The translations under genes were made by a program, and so were the position numbers. DNA of 64,000 nt from Hyphomicrobium_A sp963722495. Its GTDB lineage: Bacteria > Pseudomonadota > Alphaproteobacteria > Rhizobiales > Hyphomicrobiaceae. Numbering within the stretch: the first letter of the stretch is position 1; every line of letters starts with the position of its first letter. Under the pieces are notes generated by a model. It made no database searches. It was not told the origin of the DNA and saw nothing but the letters and a program-made list of their open reading frames with translations. Below are positions 27,628-37,191 of the stretch, piece after piece. Location of the stretch: the NCBI GenBank assembly GCA_963722495.1, contig CAVRND010000021.1:1-64000 (forward strand). Direction: 5' to 3'.

Positions 27628-27966
27628 ATGAAGCTCGTTACTGCCATCATCAAGCCCTTCAAACTGGACGAAGTGCGCGCGGCCCTGACCAAGCTCGGCA
27701 TCAACGGCATGACCGTGACCGAGGTGAAGGGCTTTGGCCGTCAGAAGGGTCATACCGAGATCTACCGCGGTGCCGAATACACGGTGAACCTGCTGCCGAA
27801 GGTCAAGATTGAGCTCGCCGTTGCCGGCGCGCAGGCCGACGGCGTCGTTGCGGCCATCCGCGCTGCCGCCAACACGGGCGCCATCGGCGACGGCAAGATC
27901 TTCGTCTCGCCGATCGAAGCCATGGTGCGCATCCGCACCGGCGAGACCGCCGAGGCCGCCATCTAA
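27628..27966 (+). CDS. glnB: nitrogen regulatory protein P-II
   Basis: A PII signal protein of 112 residues that reads 2-oxoglutarate, ATP/ADP and glutamine status. The first residues MKLVTAIIKPFKLDEVR, the T-loop with the uridylylated tyrosine (GRQKGHTEIYRGAEY), the B-loop region (AANTGAIGDGKIFVSPIE) and the C-terminal VRIRTGETAEAAI are all typical. AAGGAG lies 9 bases before the ATG. Neither glnA nor amtB is adjacent, so context does not separate GlnB from GlnK; the symbol is tentative. Confidence 0.93.
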   Translation: MKLVTAIIKPFKLDEVRAALTKLGINGMTVTEVKGFGRQKGHTEIYRGAEYTVNLLPKVKIELAVAGAQADGVVAAIRAAANTGAIGDGKIFVSPIEAMVRIRTGETAEAAI

Positions 27967-28315
27967 CCCGCGGCAACTCTTTGCCGCCTTCCTCGCCGGG
28001 ATCCTGCGTCGCCTTAACGGCGTGGGTCCCGGCGGGCCCTAACCCTAACCACCGACCTCCCCAGCGACGATCCCTGGCCCATGTGGCCGCCTGGCCACGT
28101 GCCGGGCCGCTGTCCCTGGGCGGCGCCTATCGTGCCGCTGCAACTCGATGTAAACAGGATGCGGGGCCTCTTAGCCCGAATCGGGCGATAAGGGGAACGC
28201 GGAGGACGTCGCCGCCGGGGCTCCAGTAGACGTGGATTTTGGCACGTCCTCCTCAAACGACACCGCGGCATGACCCGCGGTGCAAAAAGCGCTCGCGCTT
28301 AGGGGAGTCATACAG
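27967..28315. other. non-coding stretch with a GC-rich hairpin
   Basis: A 349-base gap between the PII gene and the GlsB-family gene. It contains a long imperfect hairpin (about 27996-28036, arms CGCCGGGATCC and GGGTCCCGGCG, with an inner GCCTTAACGGC loop) that has no T tract, so it may end the PII transcript only weakly or act as a protective 3' structure. A TAACCCTAACC direct repeat lies at 28039-28050. No ORF with a credible start is seen. Confidence 0.5.
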
Positions 28316-28576
28316 ATGCCAGGTCTTGAATCACTGATTATTCTGCTGATCGTCGGTGCCATCGCAGGATGGCTCGCCGGCATCGTCGTCAAGGGTTACG
28401 GCTTCGGCCTCGTCGGCAACATCGTCGTCGGCGTCGTCGGTGCCTTCATCGGCAATTGGCTGTTTCCTTCGCTCGGTCTGTGGAATTTGCCGGGCTATCC
28501 GGGGATCATCCTATCGGCGACGCTGGGAGCAATTCTCCTGCTGCTGGTGATCGGCCTTATCCGCCGCGTCGCCTAA
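28316..28576 (+). CDS. GlsB/YeaQ/YmgE family membrane protein
   Basis: An 86-residue protein starting MPGLESLIILLIVGAIAGWL after an AGGGGAG ribosome site. It has three glycine-rich hydrophobic helices, including GFGLVGNIVVGVVGAFIGNWL and GIILSATLGAILLLLVIGL. It matches the transglycosylase-associated (GlsB/YeaQ/YmgE) family, small stress-related inner-membrane proteins of uncertain role. It is followed by kdsA. Confidence 0.87.
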   Translation: MPGLESLIILLIVGAIAGWLAGIVVKGYGFGLVGNIVVGVVGAFIGNWLFPSLGLWNLPGYPGIILSATLGAILLLLVIGLIRRVA

Positions 28577-28675
28577 CGGTTTGGTTGTTTTTGCGGATGG
28601 TCGCGCCGCCCGGCGCGGCCATTTGCGTTAGGCGTGGTTGAATGCCTCCCGCGCCGTCCGTGATATAGAACGGCC

Positions 28676-29554
28676 ATGACCAAGCACAAATCCCTGCAGC
28701 CCAATCCGCGCGTCGCCATCGGCGGCATCGAGGTGGCGAACGACGCGCCGCTCATGGTGTTCGCCGGCCCCTGCCAGATGGAGAGCCGCGCGCACGCGCT
28801 TGAAATGGCGCACGCGCTGAAGGAAGCGGCGGCCAAGCTCGGCTTCGGCCTCGTCTACAAATCGTCCTTCGACAAGGCGAACCGCACCTCGCTGTCCGGC
28901 AAGCGCGGTATCGGGCTCGAGGCGTCGCTGCCGGTGTTCGCGGAAATCCGCGAGACGCTCGGGCTGCCGATCGTCACCGATGTGCATGACGCCGCGCAGT
29001 GCGCTCTGCTCGCCCCCTTCGTCGACGTGCTGCAGATCCCCGCCTTCCTGTGCCGGCAGACCGACCTGCTCGTCGCCGCCGCCAAGACCGGCCGCGTCGT
29101 CAAGGTGAAGAAGGGCCAGTTCCTCGCGCCCTGGGACATGAAGAACGTCGTCACCAAGATCGTCGCCTCCGGCAATGCTAACGTGCTGCTGACAGAGCGC
29201 GGCTCTTCGTTCGGCTACAACACTCTCGTCACCGACATGCGCGGGCTGCCGATCATGGCCGAGACGGGCTGTCCGGTGATCTTCGACGCCACGCATTCGG
29301 TGCAGCAGCCGGGCGGGCAGGGGGCGAGCTCGGGCGGTGACCGGCGTTTCGTACCCGTGCTGGCGCGGGCGGCCGTGGCCGTCGGCGTTGCCGGCGTCTT
29401 CATCGAGACGCACGAGGATCCCGACCGCGCGCCGTCCGACGGGCCGAACATGGTGCCGCTGCAGGATTTCGGCGCGTTGATGGCGGAATTGATGGCGATC
29501 GATGCGATCGTCAAAAAACAAAGGAGCGCGGCCAAAGGCACGCGCTCCTCGTGA
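28676..29554 (+). CDS. kdsA: 2-dehydro-3-deoxyphosphooctonate aldolase (KDO-8-phosphate synthase)
   Basis: KdsA condenses phosphoenolpyruvate with arabinose 5-phosphate for lipopolysaccharide core synthesis. The 292-residue protein has FAGPCQMESR, SSFDKANRTS, PIVTDVHD, QIPAFLCRQTDLL, KKGQFLAPWDMKN and FDATHSVQQPGGQGASSGGDR. The last dozen residues extend beyond the usual end and overlap a hairpin that probably terminates the converging gene. It belongs to the conserved pyrG-kdsA neighbourhood. Confidence 0.97.
   Translation: MTKHKSLQPNPRVAIGGIEVANDAPLMVFAGPCQMESRAHALEMAHALKEAAAKLGFGLVYKSSFDKANRTSLSGKRGIGLEASLPVFAEIRETLGLPIVTDVHDAAQCALLAPFVDVLQIPAFLCRQTDLLVAAAKTGRVVKVKKGQFLAPWDMKNVVTKIVASGNANVLLTERGSSFGYNTLVTDMRGLPIMAETGCPVIFDATHSVQQPGGQGASSGGDRRFVPVLARAAVAVGVAGVFIETHEDPDRAPSDGPNMVPLQDFGALMAELMAIDAIVKKQRSAAKGTRSS
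29513..29549 (-). terminator. intrinsic terminator of the converging small gene
   Basis: Read on the minus strand: a perfect 9-bp stem AGGAGCGCG / CGCGCTCCT with a 10-base loop, followed by TTTG and six T. It lies 31 bases downstream of the 29581-29820 gene and overlaps the 3' end of kdsA. Confidence 0.75.
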
Positions 29555-29580
29555 AGTCTGCCGGCTTCGGCCGCTGCCGC

Positions 29581-29820
29581 CTAGTCGATGCTCAGGAATG
29601 TCGCGGCCGTCCACAGCGGCGCATCATCGGTCGCGTAGGCGTAGCGCGGTCCCGAATGCTGCTTGCTGGCGATGGTGACGCATCCGTCCTGGCCGCACAT
29701 CGGCCCGGAGTTATAGGTGACACCGTTGAGCGCGGCGACGCTCATGGTGGTGACGAAGTAGGCGACCGTATAGAGGCACGTGAGCACCCCTAGCGTTCGC
29801 ATGACGAGATCGAAAGACAT
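29581..29820 (-). CDS. small membrane-anchored hypothetical protein
   Basis: A 79-residue protein starting MSFDLVMRTLGVLTCLYTV. One N-terminal hydrophobic segment (about residues 5-35) could be a signal or anchor. The rest has two cysteines spaced C-x4-C (GPMCGQDGCVT) and ends in an acidic, aromatic tail. No family is recognised. It is followed by an intrinsic terminator, which supports expression as a single gene. Confidence 0.5.
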   Translation of the reverse strand: MSFDLVMRTLGVLTCLYTVAYFVTTMSVAALNGVTYNSGPMCGQDGCVTIASKQHSGPRYAYATDDAPLWTAATFLSID

Positions 29821-30226
29821 CGCGCGACCCCCTATCGTGAAGCTGCTTGCTCGCTCATCGACCGCGCCGCCTGTCCGAGCCGAAACTGCGGACGATCGGC
29901 CGACGCGTTCATCGTATGGAAAGAGCGCTTAATGCGGCGTTAAGGTTACGCGCCGGTAAACGCGCGCTCGAATTCGACGGACAGTCCCCCTTCCGCAAAT
30001 CAAATCACTCCCACGAATAAGTATCTCAAATTCCGAACGCTTCGGCGAGACGTTCAACGCGCCGCGCAGCATCATCATTGTGCGCGTCTGATCGCATCGC
30101 GCATGATCGCTTTTGTCACCAATGCCAAAATGCGCGCGCGTGTTAGACGTAATTCAACGATACGGCCCGCTGCGCGCAGTCGAATGCTGCGCACCGGTGG
30201 ATGTCTATTGAGGGGGAAGTGAACGG
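29821..30226. other. intergenic region, divergent promoters expected
   Basis: A 406-base gap between the small minus-strand gene and the plus-strand antiporter. It is locally AT-richer near 29990-30150 (for example CAAATCAAATCACTCCC). No ORF, strong promoter match, repeat or structured RNA could be supported by eye. Confidence 0.4.
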
Positions 30227-32059
30227 ATGGTCGGCGTATCACTGAACGAGGTAGCGATACTGCTGGCCGCGCTCGCCATCGCCGGGCCGCTGGCGCGCTG
30301 GCTCGGCATCAGCGCGGTGCTTGGCTACCTCGTCGTTGGCATGCTGCTCGGCCCCAACACGCTCGGCTGGTCGTTCTCGAACTATAAGGCGCAGGAAATC
30401 CTGCACTTCGCCGAGTTCGGCATCGTCCTGCTCCTGTTCCTCATCGGCCTCGAGTTGCGCCCCAAGCGCTTGTGGGCCATGCGGAACGCGGTTTTCCTGC
30501 TCGGCAGTGCGCAGGTGCTGCTCACCGGCGCCGTGCTGGCGGGCGTCGGCCTGCTGATCGGCTTCTCGTGGCAGACGGCGCTCTTCGCGGGGTTCGCGCT
30601 GGCGCTTTCATCGACGGCCTTGGCGCTGCAGATCATGGAGGAGACAGGGGACCTCAACACGCGGCACGGCCGGCTCGGCTTCTCGGTGCTGCTGTTCCAG
30701 GACCTGGCCGCCATTCCGCTCATCGCCTTTGCGCCGCTGTTCGCGACCACGGCGCTGGCTGCCGCCGCCAATGCTCCGAAAGTCGACCTCATCAGCGTGC
30801 TCGAGGGCCTCGGCCTCATCGCGGTGATTGTTGTCGTCGGACACTTCGTGCTCGACTATCTGCTGCGCCTTGTCGCCCTGACGCGCGTCAAGGAGGCGAT
30901 GACCGCCGCCGCGCTGCTGACCGTCGTCGGCGTCACCATTCTGATGCAGATGGCCGGCCTCTCGGCGTCTCTCGGCGCTTTCATCGCCGGTGCGCTGCTG
31001 GCGGAATCGTCCTACCGCCATCAGCTTGAGGCCGACATCCAGCCCTTCGAGGGCCTCCTGCTCGGACTGTTCTTCACCGCTATCGGCATGACCATCGACG
31101 TCCGGCTGCTGCTGGATGAGCCAGTCATCATCCTCACGCTGGTCGCCGGCCTGATCGCCGTCAAAACGCTTATCCTTTACGCGCTCGGCCGCTGGCAGGG
31201 ACTGGAGCCAGGCCCGGCACGCCGCCTCGGCCTGGTGCTCTCGCAGGGCGGCGAGTTCGCCTTCGTGCTGTTCACCGTGGGCTACGCTGCAGGGTCGCTG
31301 ACCAGCGAGAACACCGAGCTGCTGACCATCATCGTGACGTTGTCGATGGCGGCGACGCCGATCCTGCTCAAGATCGAGAGCCTGCTGTCCCGCCGCCGCA
31401 AGGGCCCGCTGCCGGTTTACGACACGCCACCCGACAACGACGGGCACGTGATCATCGCCGGCTTCGGCCGTGTCGGGCAGATCGTCGCCCGAATCCTCAC
31501 CGCCAAGCGCATTCCCTTCACGGCACTCGACATCAGCGCCGAGCAGGTCGAGTTCGTGCGCCGCTTCGGCGCCCAGGCGTTCTATGGCGACGCCAGCCGG
31601 CCGGAGATCCTCGAGGCCGCCGACGCCCGCCAGGCGCGCGCCCTCGTGCTCGCCATCGATGACGTCGAGGCCTCCATGCGCACTGCCGAGCTGGTGCGAT
31701 CCAAGTACCCCGACCTGCCGATCTATGCCCGCGCCAGAAACCGTGCGCACGCGCACCGGCTGCTCGATCTCGGCGTCACCTATCTGCAGCGCTCCACGTT
31801 CCTTTCCTCGCTCGACATCACCAAGCAGCTGCTGAAGGGTCTCGGCATGTCCGACCGTGAAGCGGGCCGCATGATCCATACCTTCCGGACGCACGACGAG
31901 CGCCGCCTGATCGAGGACTACAAGCTGGCCAGCGACCTCGACAAACTGCGCGAGCGCGCCCGCAGCGACGTGAAGACCTTGGAAATGCTCTTCGAGGAGG
32001 ATGCCGCCGAAGAGGTTCGGTTGCGCGCGGCCGCGCAGCCTGAGGAGGTTTCCAGGTGA
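30227..32059 (+). CDS. CPA2 family cation:proton antiporter with TrkA-N domain (KefB/KefC-like)
   Basis: A 610-residue inner-membrane protein. Residues about 1-380 are a Na+/H+ exchanger domain with around 12 helices (VLGYLVVGMLLGPNTLGW, FEGLLLGLFFTAIGM, QGGEFAFVLF). Residues about 400-540 are a Rossmann TrkA-N domain (HVIIAGFGRVGQIVA near residue 411, then ALDISAEQVEFV and VLAIDDVEASMRTAELV). The tail is charged and helical. This layout is that of glutathione-gated KefB/C potassium efflux systems and close relatives; the gating ligand is not shown. Its stop overlaps the GTG start of the following kinase gene (GTGA), so the two are translationally coupled. Confidence 0.92.
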   Translation: MVGVSLNEVAILLAALAIAGPLARWLGISAVLGYLVVGMLLGPNTLGWSFSNYKAQEILHFAEFGIVLLLFLIGLELRPKRLWAMRNAVFLLGSAQVLLTGAVLAGVGLLIGFSWQTALFAGFALALSSTALALQIMEETGDLNTRHGRLGFSVLLFQDLAAIPLIAFAPLFATTALAAAANAPKVDLISVLEGLGLIAVIVVVGHFVLDYLLRLVALTRVKEAMTAAALLTVVGVTILMQMAGLSASLGAFIAGALLAESSYRHQLEADIQPFEGLLLGLFFTAIGMTIDVRLLLDEPVIILTLVAGLIAVKTLILYALGRWQGLEPGPARRLGLVLSQGGEFAFVLFTVGYAAGSLTSENTELLTIIVTLSMAATPILLKIESLLSRRRKGPLPVYDTPPDNDGHVIIAGFGRVGQIVARILTAKRIPFTALDISAEQVEFVRRFGAQAFYGDASRPEILEAADARQARALVLAIDDVEASMRTAELVRSKYPDLPIYARARNRAHAHRLLDLGVTYLQRSTFLSSLDITKQLLKGLGMSDREAGRMIHTFRTHDERRLIEDYKLASDLDKLRERARSDVKTLEMLFEEDAAEEVRLRAAAQPEEVSR

Positions 32060-32967
32060 AGCCGATCATCTGTGTCGGGCACGCGGCGCTCGACTACGTC
32101 TACCGCATCGAGGCGTTTCCGCCCGAGCCGACCAAGGTGCGCTCGCTGGAGCATATCGAGAGCGGTGGCGGCATGGCGGCCAACGCTGCGGCCACCATCG
32201 CGCGTCTCGGCGGCGCGGTGGAGCTGTGGAGCCGCACCGGGTCCGATAGCGCCGGCAAGCGCATCCACGCCTACCTCGAGGCTGACGGCGTCAACACGCA
32301 GTTCGTGCGCACGCACGAGGGCGCGCGGTCCTCGACCTCCGCCGTGATCGTCGACAAGGCTGGCGAGCGGCTGATCATCGGCGAGCGCGACCACGCCATG
32401 CCGATGGACTCGGACTGGCTGCCGCTCGAGCGCATAGCGGGCGCTGCGGCCGTGCTCAGCGACCTGCGGTGGCTCGAAGGCACGCGCGACGCATTCAAGG
32501 AAGCACGCGAGCGCGGTGTGCCAACGCTGCTTGACGCCGATCTCGGCGGCGGCGTCGGAGGGCTCCTTGCCGAATTCCTGACACTCACCGACTACGCGAT
32601 ATTCTCCGCACCGGCGCTGGACCTATTCGCGCCCGGCATGGACGAGCGTGCGCAACTCGATAGCGTCCTGGCGCTCGGCGTGCGCCACGCCGGTGTGACG
32701 CGCGGGGCGGACGGCTATTCCTGGCTGTCGAAAAGCGGGTCGGCAGGACACCAAGCGGGATTCCCGGCCGAAATAATCGATACGACCGGTGCCGGCGACG
32801 CCTTTCACGGCGCCTACGCATGGGCGCTGGCAAACGGACAATCGGCGGCCGATTGTGCGCGCACGGCAGCGGCGGTTGCCGCACTCAAGTGCCGTCGGCT
32901 CGGCGCCCGTGCGGGCCTGCCAACAGGCGCTGAACTCGACGAATTTCTCGCCGCACGTGTGGATTGA
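32056..32967 (+). CDS. PfkB family sugar kinase
   Basis: A 303-residue ribokinase-type enzyme. It has the N-terminal GG signature region (ESGGGMAANAAATIARLGG), and the C-terminal ATP and catalytic motif DTTGAGDAFHGAYAWAL with the catalytic aspartate. The sugar substrate cannot be told from the sequence. The start is GTG overlapping the antiporter stop. It precedes tkt by 135 bases, consistent with a role in sugar phosphate metabolism. Confidence 0.9.
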   Translation: MKPIICVGHAALDYVYRIEAFPPEPTKVRSLEHIESGGGMAANAAATIARLGGAVELWSRTGSDSAGKRIHAYLEADGVNTQFVRTHEGARSSTSAVIVDKAGERLIIGERDHAMPMDSDWLPLERIAGAAAVLSDLRWLEGTRDAFKEARERGVPTLLDADLGGGVGGLLAEFLTLTDYAIFSAPALDLFAPGMDERAQLDSVLALGVRHAGVTRGADGYSWLSKSGSAGHQAGFPAEIIDTTGAGDAFHGAYAWALANGQSAADCARTAAAVAALKCRRLGARAGLPTGAELDEFLAARVD

Positions 32968-33102
32968 GGCGAAATCCGCACCTGCTTTCGCTGCTCGGGG
33001 CATGGACGGGGCGCGGCCACGCCGTTAAACGTGCCTGACGCAAAGGGGGCGCCCGGCCCGAAGGCCGGAAATGCGTCCGCTCAGGCCATTAGGGATGCAT
33101 CG

Positions 33103-35118
33103 ATGACCGAGGCGCGCGAGACGATCACCGAGGCGAAGGCTATCGCGCATAACGACATGGCGAATGCCATTCGCGCGCTGGCCATGGACGCCGTGCAAGC
33201 GGCCAAGTCCGGCCATCCGGGCATGCCGATGGGCATGGCCGACGTGGCGACCGTGCTGTTCCGCGAAGCCATGCGCTTTGACGCCGCCGATCCCAATTGG
33301 CCGAACCGCGATCGCTTCGTGCTCTCCGCTGGCCACGGCTCGATGCTGCTCTATTCGTTGCTCTATCTTACCGGCTATCCCGGCATGGAAGTGAGCGACC
33401 TAAAGCGTTTCCGCCAGCTGGGCGCCAAGACCGCCGGTCATCCCGAGCATGGGCACGCCGCCGGTATCGAGACCACCACGGGTCCGCTCGGTCAGGGACT
33501 CGGCAACGCGGTCGGCATGGCACTGTCGGAGCGTCTACTGAATGCGCGCCTGGGCGACGACGTCATCGACCACCACACCTACGTGATCGCTGGCGACGGC
33601 TGCCTGATGGAGGGCATCAGCCACGAGGCGATCTCGCTCGCCGGCCACCTCGGCCTCGGCAAGCTTATCGTGCTGTTCGACGACAACGGCATCTCGATCG
33701 ACGGCCCGACCAGCTTGTCGGTGACCGACGACCAGGTCGCCCGCTTCAAGGCCAGCGGCTGGAACGCAGTGGCGATCGACGGCCACGATCCAAAAGCGAT
33801 CTCCGCGGCGCTGGCTCATGCGCGTACCGACAGTTCCAAGCCTTGGCTGATCGCCTGCAAGACGACGATCGGCTACGGCGCGCCGACCAAGGCGGGCAAG
33901 TCATCGACGCACGGCGAGCCGCTGGGCGACGAAGAGATCAAGGGCACGCGCGAGAAGCTGGTCTGGCCGCATCTGCCGTTCGACATTCCCGAGCCGGTGC
34001 TGCTCGCCTGGCGCGCCGCCGGGCAGCGCGGCGCCAAGGAGCGTGCGAGCTGGAGGTCGCGGCTCGACAAGGCCGGTCCCGCCGCCGCTGCCGCGCTGGC
34101 AGATCCGGCCGGCTCCACAAGGGCTGCCGACGTGGCGAAGGCGATCACCGCAGCCAAGACCGCGGCACTGGGCGATGAAGCCAAGCGCGCCACCCGCGTG
34201 TGGTCGCAGCTGGCGCTCGATCACATCGTGCCGGTGCTGCCCGAGCTGATCGGCGGCTCCGCCGACCTCACCGGCTCCAACGGCACGCGCACCAAGGATC
34301 ATGTGCCCGTCGGCAAGGGCAGCTTCGCCGGCAACTACATCCATTACGGCGTGCGCGAGCACGGCATGGCCGCGGCTATGAACGGCATGGCGCTGAGCGG
34401 TGGGCTTATCCCGTACGGCGGCACGTTCCTCGTCTTCACCGATTACTGTCGCGCTTCGATCCGCCTTTCCGCGCTGATGCGTCAGCGGGTCATCTACGTG
34501 ATGACGCATGACAGCATCGGCCTTGGCGAGGACGGACCGACGCATCAGCCGGTCGAGCACCTCGCGGCCCTGCGTGCCATTCCGCATCTGCTCGTCATGC
34601 GTCCTGCTGAAGGCGTCGAGACGGCCGAGTGCTGGGAAATCGCGCTGAAGCACGACGCCAATCCGTCCGTTCTGGCGCTGTCGCGGCAGGCGGTCGAGAA
34701 TTTGCGCAAGACACCGTCGGATGAGAACCTCAGCGCCAAGGGCGCCTACGTCCTCGTCGAGCCCGAGGGCGGGCGCCAGGTGACGCTGATCGGCACCGGC
34801 TCGGAGCTGGCGCTTGCCGCCGAAGCCGCCAAGAAGCTGGAGAGCGAGGGCATCCGCGCCGCCGTGGTATCGATGCCGTCGATGGAATTGTTCCGCGCCC
34901 AGCCTGAGAGCTACCGCAAGAAGGTGCTGGGAGATGTGCCGCGCGTCGCGGTCGAAGCCGGCGTCGCGCAGTGCTGGTACGAGTGGCTGGGCGACAACGG
35001 CCGCTTCGTCGGCCTCAGCGACTTCGGTGCCTCGGCGCCGGCGCCGCAGCTCTACAAGCATTTCGGTGTCACCGCGGACGCGGTCGCCGAAGCCGCGCGC
35101 AGCCTCGTCAAGAAGTGA
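33103..35118 (+). CDS. tkt: transketolase
   Basis: Transketolase moves two-carbon units in the pentose phosphate pathway, using thiamine diphosphate. The 671-residue protein has KSGHPGMPMGMADV, GPLGQGLGNAVGMA, the thiamine motif GDGCLMEGISHEA ... FDDNGISIDG, and RQRVIYVMTHDSIGLGEDGPTHQPVEH. The start MTEARETITEA at 33103 fits the family; an upstream start at 33031 is open but adds unconserved residues. It is followed 11 bases later by pgk. In many Rhizobiales gap lies between tkt and pgk; it is absent here. Confidence 0.96.
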   Translation: MTEARETITEAKAIAHNDMANAIRALAMDAVQAAKSGHPGMPMGMADVATVLFREAMRFDAADPNWPNRDRFVLSAGHGSMLLYSLLYLTGYPGMEVSDLKRFRQLGAKTAGHPEHGHAAGIETTTGPLGQGLGNAVGMALSERLLNARLGDDVIDHHTYVIAGDGCLMEGISHEAISLAGHLGLGKLIVLFDDNGISIDGPTSLSVTDDQVARFKASGWNAVAIDGHDPKAISAALAHARTDSSKPWLIACKTTIGYGAPTKAGKSSTHGEPLGDEEIKGTREKLVWPHLPFDIPEPVLLAWRAAGQRGAKERASWRSRLDKAGPAAAAALADPAGSTRAADVAKAITAAKTAALGDEAKRATRVWSQLALDHIVPVLPELIGGSADLTGSNGTRTKDHVPVGKGSFAGNYIHYGVREHGMAAAMNGMALSGGLIPYGGTFLVFTDYCRASIRLSALMRQRVIYVMTHDSIGLGEDGPTHQPVEHLAALRAIPHLLVMRPAEGVETAECWEIALKHDANPSVLALSRQAVENLRKTPSDENLSAKGAYVLVEPEGGRQVTLIGTGSELALAAEAAKKLESEGIRAAVVSMPSMELFRAQPESYRKKVLGDVPRVAVEAGVAQCWYEWLGDNGRFVGLSDFGASAPAPQLYKHFGVTADAVAEAARSLVKK

Positions 35119-35129
35119 GCCTGGCCAGC

Positions 35130-36339
35130 ATGGACTTGACCAAGCTCAGGCCGATTTCCGACGCCGACGTGTCGGGCAAGCGCGTGCTCGTGCGGGCCGA
35201 TCTCAACGTGCCAATCGCCGACGGCAAGGTGTCCGACGCTACGCGTCTGGAGCGCATTCTCGCCGGGCTCAAGGACCTCAGTGCGCGCAATGCCCGCGTC
35301 ATCGTCATCTCCCACTTTGGACGTCCCAAGGGCGGTCCCGATCCGAGCATGAGTCTTGCTCCGGTCGCCGCCAAGCTCGTCTGAACTGCTCGGCAAGCCG
35401 GTGCAATTCGTCGACGCCTGCATCGGCGACAGCGCCGAGGATGCCGTCTCGCGTCTGGCGCCGGGCGACATCGCGGTTCTGGAAAACCTGCGCTTCCACA
35501 AGGGCGAGGAAAAGAACGACCCGGATTTCGTCACGGCCCTCGCCCGCAGCGGCGACCTGTTCGTCAACGACGCCTTCTCGGCCGCCCACAGGGCGCACGC
35601 TTCGACCGAAGGTTTGGCGCGAGTGCTGCCGGCCTACGCCGGGCCGCTGATGCTGGAAGAGATTGCCGCGCTGCGCGCCGTGCTGGAAAATCCGCAGCGG
35701 CCGACGGCGGCGCTCGTCGGCGGCGCCAAGGTATCGAGCAAGATCCCGATCCTCAAGCACCTCGCCGGCAAGGTCGACAAGCTGATCATCGGCGGCGGCA
35801 TGGCGAACACGTTCCTGCTGTCGCACGGCGTCGACATCGGCAAGTCTCTGGCCGAGCCGGACTTCGTCGAGACGGCGCGCGAGATCATGACGGAGGCGAA
35901 GGCGCGCGGCTGCGCTGTCGTGCTGCCCGAGGACGCCGTTATTGCGCGCGAGTTCAAGTCGGGTGTGGCGCACGCCATCGTGCCGATCCTCGCCGTGCCG
36001 AGCGACGCCATGATCCTCGACGTCGGACCCAAGACGGTGTCGCATATGTCGGACGTGCTGAAGGAGTGCCGCACGCTGCTGTGGAACGGCCCGCTCGGTG
36101 CCTTCGAGGTCGCGCCCTTCGGCGACGGGACATTCAAGCTCGCCCGCGAAGCGGCGCGTCTCACCAAAGAGGGCAAGCTCGCCACCGTCGCCGGCGGCGG
36201 CGACACCGTGGCGGCCTTGAACGCGGCCGGCGCTACCCAAGATTTCACCTACGTCTCGACAGCGGGCGGCGCCTTCCTCGAATGGCTCGAGGGGCGCGAG
36301 CTGCCGGGCGTGGCGGCGCTTCTGCGCGCGCAAGCCTGA
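35130..36339 (+). CDS. pgk: phosphoglycerate kinase (one frame break near 35380)
   Basis: Pgk transfers phosphate between 1,3-bisphosphoglycerate and ADP. The reconstructed protein of 402 residues has RVLVRADLNVP, VIVISHFGRPKG, ENLRFHKGEEKNDP, LIIGGGMANTFL, WNGPLGAFEVAPFGDGT and TVAGGGDTVAAL. The first 80 residues read in one frame up to PVAAKL; the next frame resumes at SELLGKPVQF. Removing one base within CTCGTCTGAA near 35378-35384 joins them, and the span modulo 3 agrees. Because Pgk is single-copy and essential for glycolysis or gluconeogenesis, a sequence error is likely. The start ATG follows the tkt stop by 11 bases. Confidence 0.94.
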
Positions 36340-36365
36340 AGTTCGGGCGGCAACGAAAGTAGCGC

Positions 36366-37178
36366 GTGGCCATGTGGGCGGACTTGCAGATTTACTTCGG
36401 GGTGGCGCTCGCCGGGCTGGTGAGCTTCCTTTCCCCATGCGTCTTGCCCTTGGTGCCGCCTTACCTCGGCTATCTCGGCGGCACGACCATCGACGAGTTC
36501 ACCGCCGAGGGCGGCGTCCGCAGACACGTATGGCGGCGCGTGATCTTGGCGTCGATCCTGTTCGTGCTCGGCTTCACGACGGTGTTCGTCGGGCTCGGCG
36601 CCGGCGCCTCGTTGTTCGGCCAGCTGATCCAGACCTACAAGCGCGAGCTGGAGATCGTCGCCGGCCTCGTAATCATTCTCTTCGGCCTGCACTTCCTCGG
36701 CGTCTTCCGCATCGCCTTGCTCTACAAGGAAGCGCGCTATCACGGCACGCATCATCATGGCGTCAGCTATCTCGGCGCCTACGTCATCGGGCTGGCGTTC
36801 GCGTTCGGATGGACGCCGTGCATCGGCCCGGTGCTGGCGACGGTGCTGGCGCTTGCCGCCAACGAAGGCAGCCTGACGACGGGCGTGAAGCTGCTGTTCG
36901 TCTATTCGCTCGGCCTCGGCATCCCGTTCATTCTCGCCGCCGTCGCCATCAAGCCGTTCCTCGGCTTCATGCAACGCTTCCGCCGCCACCTCGGCACGCT
37001 GGAGAAAGCGATGGGTGCGCTGCTGGTCGTCACAGGGCTGTTGTTCTTCACCGGCTCTATCAACTGGTTCGGCAGCTGGCTGCTCGACAACTTCCCGGCC
37101 CTGAGCCGTATCGAGCAGGCGGTGACGCCCAAGAATCTCGGCACCGAGATCATGCAGCGCGGCGCGCCGCAGCAGTAA
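36366..37178 (+). CDS. ccdA: cytochrome c biogenesis protein CcdA
   Basis: A 270-residue six-helix inner-membrane protein that passes electrons from cytoplasmic thioredoxin to periplasmic thiol proteins. The two active-site cysteines are in the conserved FLSPCVLPLVPPYL (first helix) and GWTPCIGPVLA (fourth helix). The start is GTG at 36366 or the ATG at 36372. A histidine-rich loop (GTHHHG) lies between helices. It is followed 13 bases later by thiD. Confidence 0.93.
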   Translation: MAMWADLQIYFGVALAGLVSFLSPCVLPLVPPYLGYLGGTTIDEFTAEGGVRRHVWRRVILASILFVLGFTTVFVGLGAGASLFGQLIQTYKRELEIVAGLVIILFGLHFLGVFRIALLYKEARYHGTHHHGVSYLGAYVIGLAFAFGWTPCIGPVLATVLALAANEGSLTTGVKLLFVYSLGLGIPFILAAVAIKPFLGFMQRFRRHLGTLEKAMGALLVVTGLLFFTGSINWFGSWLLDNFPALSRIEQAVTPKNLGTEIMQRGAPQQ

Positions 37179-37191
37179 CCCGCAGGAGAGC

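Noticed and set aside
29821..30226. A tRNA or riboswitch in the gap before the antiporter
   Set aside because: No cloverleaf, T-loop sequence or conserved aptamer pattern could be found by eye.
30608..31894. A 428-residue minus-strand open frame
   Set aside because: Antisense shadow of the CPA2 antiporter gene.
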